Shown in pieces: positions 56,635 through 64,000 of a stretch of 64,000 bases of DNA. The stretch is from Gonatopus flavifemur (Eukaryota > Arthropoda > Insecta > Hymenoptera > Dryinidae), in contig JAFFJZ010000002.1 in NCBI GenBank assembly GCA_018340375.1, positions 27,732,001-27,796,000 on the forward strand, written 5' to 3'. Each line of letters opens with the position of its first letter. Within the stretch, counting starts at the first letter, position 1. The translations under genes were made by a program, and so were the position numbers. Under the pieces are notes generated by a model. The model made no database searches. It was not told the origin of the DNA and was given only the letters and a program-made list of their open reading frames with translations.

Positions 56635-57707
56635 GAGGGTCAACATGCACAATAACCGTTTAGGCCCTCGAAAAGCGATTACGTCGGGGGTCGAGAAAGA
56701 AGTCAAAATTTCGGAAATCTAAAAATACTCAATGATAGGGCTTGAAAAATGAATATAAGTATCTGTTTACCATTTTTTTCTAGGATCAATAGTTTTCGAG
56801 AATAAAAATACAAACAATTATCCATAAGAACGTTATAAAGAATCGAATTGTTTATTTATAGGAAATTACCAACGAATCCTGCAAAAATAGTCCGACATTC
56901 GAATCCTCCGACCCAAGGAAACATAAACCCTGTTTGAAATATTGAGTGAATACAATTTTTCCTACGAGCCCTGATATTTCAGCCGCTAAACGACGCAAAA
57001 TCGTGATGATGAAACAGTCCAATCGATCTGAAATTTTCCAAGAAGTTTGTCCACACCCTAATGAACAATTTTCTCCCTGGAAATTTTCTGTAGCTCATAT
57101 TTCCTTCACCACTTTTTTAATGCAAAGTATGAAAAAAGTGATTTTCACTTCGAATTAAAAATTTATCAATTTGTTATTGGTTTTTCGGGGAGTTTCACAA
57201 ATCTAAATCTGTGAGTTTTATTTTGATACATCCAAAAATGACCGAGTTGGAACGAGTTTAACATTGAAAAACATTGATTTTTAATGCGAAAGAATACACG
57301 CAGAGAAAAATTCTTGCTAAAAAAACGATTCCAAAACATATTCTTTGCTAAATCAACAAGATATTTGCTGATTCAGCAAAAGTTTACAATTCCGGATTGT
57401 TGAATGGCAAGCGCTTGTTAAAAGAGCGACATTTTTTGCCAATTCAGCAACAAGTTTTGTCATATTATCAGCAAAACAAATTTCCAAGGTTTCAGCAACT
57501 TTTGTTCTCTGAGTGTAGGAAGTTCTTATTTTTTTCCTGAAAACCCATTGATTCTAGAAAAAAATAGTAAACAGATACTGATATTCATTTTTCAAGCCCT
57601 ATCACCCAGTATTTTCAAATTTTCGAAATTCCGACTTTTTTTTACCCTCGACGTGACCGCTTTTACCGCTTTTCGAGCGCCTAAGCTGTTATTGCACGAG
57701 GACCCTC
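56635..57707. mobile_element. Large fold-back with GAGGGTC tips and nested MITE
   Basis: The left arm (GAGGGTCAACATGCACAATA...TCGAAAAGCG...AGGGCTTGAAAAATGAATAT) is mirrored by the right arm over about 180 bp (57530-57707). A TA-flanked MITE at 57297-57515 is inserted inside. No transposase remains. Confidence 0.65.
57297..57515. mobile_element. TA-flanked fold-back MITE of TTGCTGA words
   Basis: Tips CACGCAGAGAAAAATTCTTG and, mirrored, CACTCAGAGAACAAAAGTTG, with TA on both sides. The interior iterates CAGCAA/TTGCTG words. Confidence 0.7.
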
Positions 57708-57711
57708 AATA

Positions 57712-59724
57712 ATTGTACTTCATGATGCGTAAGTACGAAAATATTTTCCTAAATAAGTAGTATGAAAATATTACAAAGCATGTGTCACACAGTAGAAAAA
57801 ATGAACTGTGAACTAATGAAATTGATTATCATTATCGTTACAAAAGAAAACAAATACATTTTTAAGTATCTGCATTATCTGTTCACTTAATCGAAACACT
57901 TAGATAAATTGTTTGTACTTTAAAAATATATCGTAAGAAGATATAAAATTTCGAAACTATTGTGATGATATTTTATTAAATTTTATCATATAAATATTGC
58001 ATCTTATAATATATGCTTAGATTTGCATACAATATTCTTAGATAATAACATACTGTAAAAAACTGATGGTAAGAGTTAATGAAATTTCGTCAATATAAAC
58101 TGAAGTGATTCAATAATTGTTTCAGTGTTTTTAGGGTCACTGATTATGCTCCCTGCGTTTGATGACCTCGAAAACAATGTTCCACAGACACAATACAATG
58201 ACGAAACAATTATGCAAAAATATAAGTATGATGAAAAAAATTATCAGTAGGTGAAACATAATCCTGACTTTGAGAAACAGATCCAAGTATGTGAACGGAA
58301 TTATCCGTTGATTCGAGCCAGATGTCTCAGATTTCATTTGAAAAAGACTTTCTTTTCAAAATAGTCACATGAAATACAACACTAAATTGGTTACACTTCG
58401 AAATGTTGTATGTATAAATTCGATGAACATAGTACAATCAAATGATCAGGTAGAAACGGCTATTTACATGTAAATAGAACAACTCAAATTCATTATCTTT
58501 TACCACATCGTGTTAGTTAAATTTTGCACTTTGAGAAGAAATCAAAAAATATGAGAGACATGAATTTACTCGACAAACACCGTTTGAGAAAAGGATTCTT
58601 CTGCAAAGATTCCCCGTAAGAAATTTTAGTAAAAAAATTTCATATACGATATGAAAAATTATTAGCAAACAAATGTTAGAGAAAATTTGTATGGATTGAA
58701 TGCTTGGACAGATTCAAAATTTCTATACACAAATTTGAAATTTTATATGAATTTATGGTTAATCTGGAGAAAATGATTTCATGAATTTTTCTTTTATATT
58801 TCCGAACACGGAAACTCAAAATCTCTCTTTACAGTGCTTTTCCTCGCGAAGAATGGTGAAAGTAGTCCCTTTTCTCACGGGTGTCCAGGAACATTGATTA
58901 CTCGTTTCTCGCTACCTATCGTTTCCCTTTTCATTTTTAAAGTAATGCTCATCGTGTTAAATAAAAATTGTATTACCTAAATAAACAAAAAATTCTAAAC
59001 TATGTATTTAAAATAGAATTATCTTGTGACATAATCATACAACCTGTCTATCCAATAATTTTAGTATGACTTTGCATGTGTTCAGATTTGTTCATCATAT
59101 GAGATCCATTCAAATTACGTTCCGTTGCCAGCAAAGTGGGACAAAGACTCTTTTCTTTTAGGACTCTCCAAAATGCGTATATGCATCGAAGTGCAAGTAG
59201 AAAGGGTTCTTCTTCATCTTGCCGACAACCATAATATCGTTCAAAATGAATTGGAATTGAAAAATTAAATGATAAAACAATTTGATCCATTTTGATTGAC
59301 CGATTTCATAGATTTTTACTCCCGAACATAGACAGGAACACGAGATAATTCTCTTCGAAGTGCTATCAGGGAATTTAAATTTTAAGAGGATACCAGCGCT
59401 TAGACGTTACCCATTGGGGGTATTGGCCAGTTCGATCAAAAACTATTGTTTATGATTCAAAGAATAACGTGGAACCAAGTTCAAATCGGTTCTATCAAAT
59501 TCCCGTTGAATAGATTATGTGACATGAAATTGATAGAATTCGATCATTTTACTGAAAGAACTCGGGCGCTGGTTTCTCGTTTGAGACATTTTTTAATATT
59601 TATTTTCATTATTTTCATAAATATTCTTCGAAAAATTGATTTTCAATATGAAATTGCACGTTTCATTGGATCAAGAAGAAAATGAAATGTCCATTTAATA
59701 CAAAATTTATAATTAATATTTCTC
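57712..59724. other. Spacer between the two SAMD3-like genes
   Basis: No gene was assigned. Two minus-strand frames (58337-58137 with a strongly hydrophobic middle, and 59290-59048) could be upstream exons of the 43-56 kb gene or noise. The remainder is AT-rich. Confidence 0.3.
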
Positions 59725-59941
59725 AAGAAAATATAAATGAGATCTGAAGAGATGAAATTGAATCTACACTTGTACTTGGAGCTCTGTAGATCTAAATTGA
59801 TCTTGGTCAGTCCACAATGTTTTTCATTCAGATCTACGTAGATCTACTCAGATCCAAGTAGCGGATTTAGCTCGTTTTTTCAATTCAAAGAGATCTAATC
59901 GAATCTAATTCGATCTCTCGAGATCCCATTTATTCTTTCTC
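59725..59941. repeat. Fold-back of AGATCT words
   Basis: The arms AAGAAAATATAAATGAGATC and the mirror of AGAAAGAATAAATGGGATC enclose many AGATCT/GATCTA words. It ends about 20 bp before the stop codon of the second SAMD3-like gene, so it probably lies in its 3' UTR. Confidence 0.6.
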
Positions 59942-59960
59942 GGATTAATAATACAAACAA

Positions 59961-61400
59961 TTAGGATTTTTCACCAAGACTTGTTTCAATGACAGTTTCT
60001 AATTCTCCTACTAAGGCAGTGAAAGATGGACTATACTTATAATAAGAAGCATTTTCTATTTGATAAACAACTTTTTGTAAAAAAAGCCACAGGTCACATG
60101 CATTTTCTGAATAACCACAATTAATGGCATATGTAATTTTGAATGTCAAGTCAACGGCGTGAAGATATGTGGGGGTTTTATATAAGAAGTCATCGACAAT
60201 CACATACGACGCATTAAAATTCACTATTGAGCCAACGATCACGGGACACGGCTGCAGGCTTCGTTTCGCTTTCCATGATTCACTTTTTCGCTCTTCCAAC
60301 AATTTTTCCAAATCCGCTACATTCTGCAGTTTTTTCATGGCATGAAAATAAGAAGAAATAAAATGATGGAGATTTGTATGACCGCTGAATAATAGATTTA
60401 TGTATTTTTATGACTACATGAAGAATTTTTCAAAATATTGCAACTGATTATACACGAGAGAAGAATTATTTACATTCCCCATTGAGATTTTTGTCAATTC
60501 GATGCTTTTCATGCTTTTTTTCTTATATGAAGGGTGTCTCGGAATGAAGTATCGACGTTCCATCATCATCATTCCTGACATAAAACTGAACAACTTTTTC
60601 ATTCAACATTTTTCGATTCGGAGGTTTTGAATTATAAACAAGATAAGTTGTATACTTACACTGTAAAAAATTGCTTCCTAAATTTCATAGAAATGTATGT
60701 GAAGCAATTGACATATACATTTTGTATTGAATTTTCTAAACTTCTTTGGCTTTTCATATGAAATTTTATGATATCTCATAAATTTTCATGCATTTTTATA
60801 TGAATTTTCACACATTTTGCATTAAATTTCATGAATTCATGATTGAACTTGATTTCAATTACAAGTTTCAGAATTTTCATATACATCTGATATCGGAAAT
60901 TTCAGAATATTTTTTACAGGGTATGTAGCATCTACTTGATTGGTTTGAATCAACTCTGAAACTAAGCTTCGAGTCGAAAAATGGCGAATGGAAACATTGT
61001 TCAATTTCCCCTCAAGAATACGCTGGTGAGAGGCTGAGACTTCCTTCTGGGAGACCCTGTATGGATTTGCTATGACATTCCCTTACTTGTTCGTCATTCA
61101 TTTTCAACTATGGTTGTAGAAAAAACGAATATGGTAATACGACTCTGATTGAATAAACCCACGATATCCACTTGGATTGAATCGAATGAGATGTAGAAAC
61201 AAAAATGTACAATTTCCAATTGAACTATGTGTAATTCGGTAAATTTTACATTGATGAGGCCTATTAGATTTGACAAAAATTTCGAGAAATTTGGCAGGAT
61301 TCGATGATTTTTTTCAATCAGAGATTTTATATCAACTTTCTCAGCTTTATCGATAGACGATTCGTTAACATAGTAGGACTTTCCCATGTGAAATGATCTC
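59961..61400 (-). CDS. Second SAMD3-like paralogue, partial
   Basis: The confident part is the terminal exon 60323-59961, 363 nt with a CTGCAG acceptor, exactly the length and phase of the terminal exon at 43677-43315. Parallel features are ADLEKLLEERK, CPVIVGSIV, AVDLTFKITYAINCGYSENA and WLFLQKVVYQI. A second segment, about 61400-61250, ends at a GTAAAA donor and reads HRILPNFSKFLSNLIGLIN, which resembles KLFSLWPSLSEFLLARI in the first gene. The exon between them was not found with confidence. Whether this is a complete gene extending past the window or a decaying copy cannot be told. Confidence 0.5.
60659..60921. mobile_element. TA-flanked fold-back MITE of AAATTTCAT words
   Basis: The left tip CACTGTAAAAAATTGC and the mirrored right tip CCCTGTAAAAAATATTC have TA outside both. 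The interior is dominated by AATTTCAT/ATGAAATT words. Confidence 0.65.
60922..61062. repeat. Truncated GGGTGTCCC-type element
   Basis: Shares CTAAGCTTCGAGTCGAAAAATGG and the right end GGGAGACCCTG with the element at 6144-6462; the left half is missing. Confidence 0.45.
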
Positions 61401-61530
61401 ATAATTTCTCATAAAAATCTCAATTCCTAGAAAAATTGTAACAAAATTTGATGATTTCTCTAGAAATTGAGACTTTTATGAGAAATCATTTTTGCTAAGA
61501 TTGCTATAAATGATGTTTTTTCCAATCCTA

Positions 61531-61762
61531 CACTGAAAAAAAAATTTATTCCAGTCAAATCAATATTTATTTGTCCTGTACCAAAGAAATATTCATTAGA
61601 ATTAACAAAATATTCTTTGGAACCAAAATAATTTATTTGAATTAAATAGATGGTTTTAATCGTTTATTTGATTCCAAAGAATATTTTGTTAATTCTAATA
61701 AATATTTCTTTGGTACAGGACAATAAATATTTATTTGACTGGAATAAATTTTTTTTTCAGTG
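61531..61762. mobile_element. TA-flanked near-perfect hairpin MITE, 232 bp
   Basis: CACTGAAAAAAAAATTTATTCC and its mirror begin arms about 100 bp long with almost no mismatches, made of AAATATTTATTTG words. TA lies on both sides. The arm identity suggests it is young or recently homogenised. Confidence 0.8.
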
Positions 61763-61892
61763 TAGACTGGAAGGGAAAATAACCCTAATCGATAAAGTAT
61801 TTGTCTATATCTGACAACATATGTTTTTGTATATTCCAAGAACGTACACTGAAAATGAAATTCTCAAACGATTAACGTTTGGTCATCAACAC

Positions 61893-62365
61893 CTGAAGAG
61901 AACATGAAGCTCCGACAAACGTTCACATAAATCAGCCTGATATTCCATTGGAGCCAACTTTTAGGTTCGTAAACGTTCAACAAAGTTCAGATGGACATTG
62001 GAATGTCCGCTTGAGAATGGTCCCAAGAAAGGTTTGTAGAACGTTTATTAAATATTCTACGAAGATTCATTTGAGCTTCAATTGAGTATGTTTCTTTATT
62101 GTTCATTTTTTCGTGAAAAAAAAATATTTGAAAAGAACTCATATCGAAAAATTGATACTTCAGTGAATCTTTGGTGAATGTTTAATGAACTTTCAATAAA
62201 CCTTCCTTGAAAGTATTCTCGAGCGGACATTGTGACGTTCATCAGACTGTCTATGAAGGAATGTTTATGAACCTATAAACTTGAGCTCCAACGGAGCTTC
62301 AGTCTGATCTATGTTGATCTATTCTGAGCGTTTGTGGAAGTTCATGTTCTCTTCGAGTCAACTGC
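61893..62365. repeat. Fold-back of GAACGTTC/AACATTC words
   Basis: The left arm GAAGAGAACATGAAGCTCC and the mirrored right arm CGAAGAGAACATGAACTTCC enclose many AACGTTCA, GAACATT and GGAATGT words. Tips and duplication are not resolved. Confidence 0.55.
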
Positions 62366-64000
62366 AGTTGATTTACGTGAAGAACAGTTGAAGAAGAACT
62401 GTTATATACAGTTAAGAGGCGCAAAAAAAGCGATTTTTCAAGAATTTTTCCTGAAAAGACAGTTAAATTGATTATTGTCAAAATTTGTACACACAATGAG
62501 ATAACTTTGACCTGTATTTTAATACTTTTCATTTGTAAAAATAATGATTTTGAGAGCTGTTATACCTGATCTTCAGGAGCTCCTCTAAAAACAAGCGCTC
62601 TGCGGTGACCACGATATCTCGGGACTGACTCTTTTAAAATGAAAAAACCAAATGGATTCCGTTAAAGTAATGCATAATCTAGTAATGAATCGAAGGAAGA
62701 AGCAAAATAAAATTTCTTGACAAAATGGTGGCTTCTAAAAAAACAAATCGATTTTGCGCCAAAATTTTGGCTTTAAATTGTTCATAAAAATAAAAATATT
62801 CATCGGTGAGAAGAAACCTTCGATTAATTACTGAAAAATATAGTCAACAAGCTCGTGTTGAAATTTGAGACTGATCGGTCCAGCCGTTTTCGAGAAATCT
62901 TGGTCATCGATTTTCAAAACACAGTTTGGAGAAAAACGCATTCAAAATTTCAAAAGCACTTGACATAGAGTAAAAAAATTCTACAAATGATGCGTGTAAC
63001 TTGGACAATAATCGCCGAATTGACTTGAAATTTTCTGTGTGTATACTCGAATGTATGTAAATTACGAAACTGAAATAAAAAAAAATCAATTTTTTGAAAA
63101 TTTGAACTGTATATAACCCCTTAACCAGCAATGATTTCAAAATTTCATTCTCCACGGATATTCATGTCCATCAGACATTGATGTCCAAACGTTAACTGTT
63201 TCAGAATCTTATTCTCAGGGTATTTTTCCTGTTCATTTGCATAAAGGAGTAATTTCTTTTCCGAATTAAGAAAATAAATAATTGTACGTACATAAAAATA
63301 TGATGTACATTCTGTATTCACGTGTTTTTTCCAACCCTTTCAAACCTAGCCACTTTTCGCTACCTCTTGTGCTTGTAAGTTATGGAAGCTAAAATTTCCA
63401 CTACCGTAATGCTATCTGCAGACATAAGATTCCCCGATGTATCGACCATCACTCTCTTTAACAGTGTGTTATATCCGCTTCCGGAGAAACATTAACTGAC
63501 GTACGTTTTCTTTGGCAGCATGACCACTATGGAAAAAGCTGATCTGATTAATCAGGGATTCGAACTTCCGTCGGATATCATTCCTTCACATGTACGATAG
63601 AGAAAGACTTTCTCTTGTCTTCAAAATTAGATTTATTTAAGAGGAGATTACCGTTCGTGGTCATGAAAAATCAGATTTCTTTTTTATTTCGTAATTTTTT
63701 TGTAGCCTTCAAATGTTCCAAATAAGTAGTTGAGAGAATATTTTCATATCTAAAGTGAGAATGGGGGACAGGGAATTGAAGTTCTCGAAGCAGGCTTGTT
63801 ATGGAGAGTATGAGCTACCCAGTAAACAGTCCTTTGAAAGCTTCATAATGTATGAACATTTTCAAGTTTCGCCAATGATGACAATGAAAATATAGTTTGG
63901 TGCAATGTTGACAGGCAAGGCTTGGCAATGAATCAATATTCAATGTTGATTAACAACAAATATAAGATCGCACCGATATCGGTGTTCAACGAATTTCGGT
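62366..64000. other. Right edge, no confident gene
   Basis: AT-rich. A possible plus-strand exon at 63514-63590 begins after CTTTGGCAG and reads from ATG at 63515 (MTTMEKADLINQGFELPSD...) to a GTACG donor; nothing recognisable joins it inside the window. A CCC tip (CCCAGTAAACAG) near 63820 may start an element cut by the window end. Confidence 0.25.

Noticed and set aside
56335..56655. 106-codon plus-strand frame
   Set aside because: Runs into the fold-back arm at 56635, has no recognisable motif, and lies just upstream of a minus-strand candidate exon.
60414..60602. Possible middle exon of the second SAMD3-like gene
   Set aside because: It ends at a GTAAAT donor in phase 0, but the translation does not resemble the matching exon of the first gene, and a better-matching frame nearby has no donor.
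1..64000. tRNA, rRNA, CRISPR array, bacterial operon signals
   Set aside because: None seen. Exons with GT-AG introns show a eukaryotic genome, so bacterial features do not apply.

Overview
The window looks like AT-rich nuclear DNA of an arthropod, most likely an insect. Genes are split by GT-AG introns and lie on both strands. The phosphodiesterase gene has the insect PDE6 layout, and almost everything between exons is short transposon debris. I cannot fix the order; a hymenopteran would fit the gene set, but that is a guess.

Layout. (1) 4.27-20.25 kb, plus strand: a Pde6-type cGMP phosphodiesterase with two GAF domains, an HD catalytic domain and a C-terminal CaaX box, in nine exons whose introns are full of nested miniature elements. 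(2) 20.25-30.4 kb: no confident gene; a 1.6 kb fold-back satellite, MITE copies, then a long AT-rich stretch. (3) 30.4-33.8 kb, a compact cluster: GOLGA7/Erf4 (minus), then ANAPC13 and ZFAND1 (plus), the last two only 78 nt apart. (4) 37.36-39.21 kb, minus: a five-exon TspanC8-type tetraspanin (Tspan33-like). (5) 39.2-43.3 kb: repeats. (6) 43.3-56.3 kb, minus: a multi-exon gene of a SAMD3-like uncharacterised family, with an intact 2.0 kb DD41D Tc1/mariner transposon in one intron. (7) 59.96-61.4 kb, minus: part of a paralogue with a terminal exon of the same length. (8) 61.5-64 kb: repeats.

The most striking content is the repeats. Two large groups of fold-back elements each share only their terminal bases while their interiors differ. 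One has tips like CACTGAAAAA and a TA target duplication. The other has tips beginning CCC and ending GGG and is flanked by 2-bp direct repeats that are not always TA (AT, TA, TT, AA, TC, TG, AG, GT). Nested insertions reveal the empty-site sequence for two of them. Many interiors are degenerate iterations of one short word in both orientations. hAT-like (8-bp duplication), PIF/Harbinger-like, TTAA-type and 8-9 bp duplication elements are also present. The cellular genes have unrelated jobs (cGMP hydrolysis, protein palmitoylation, cell-cycle ubiquitination, stress-granule/proteasome support, ADAM10 trafficking), so no shared pathway is implied.
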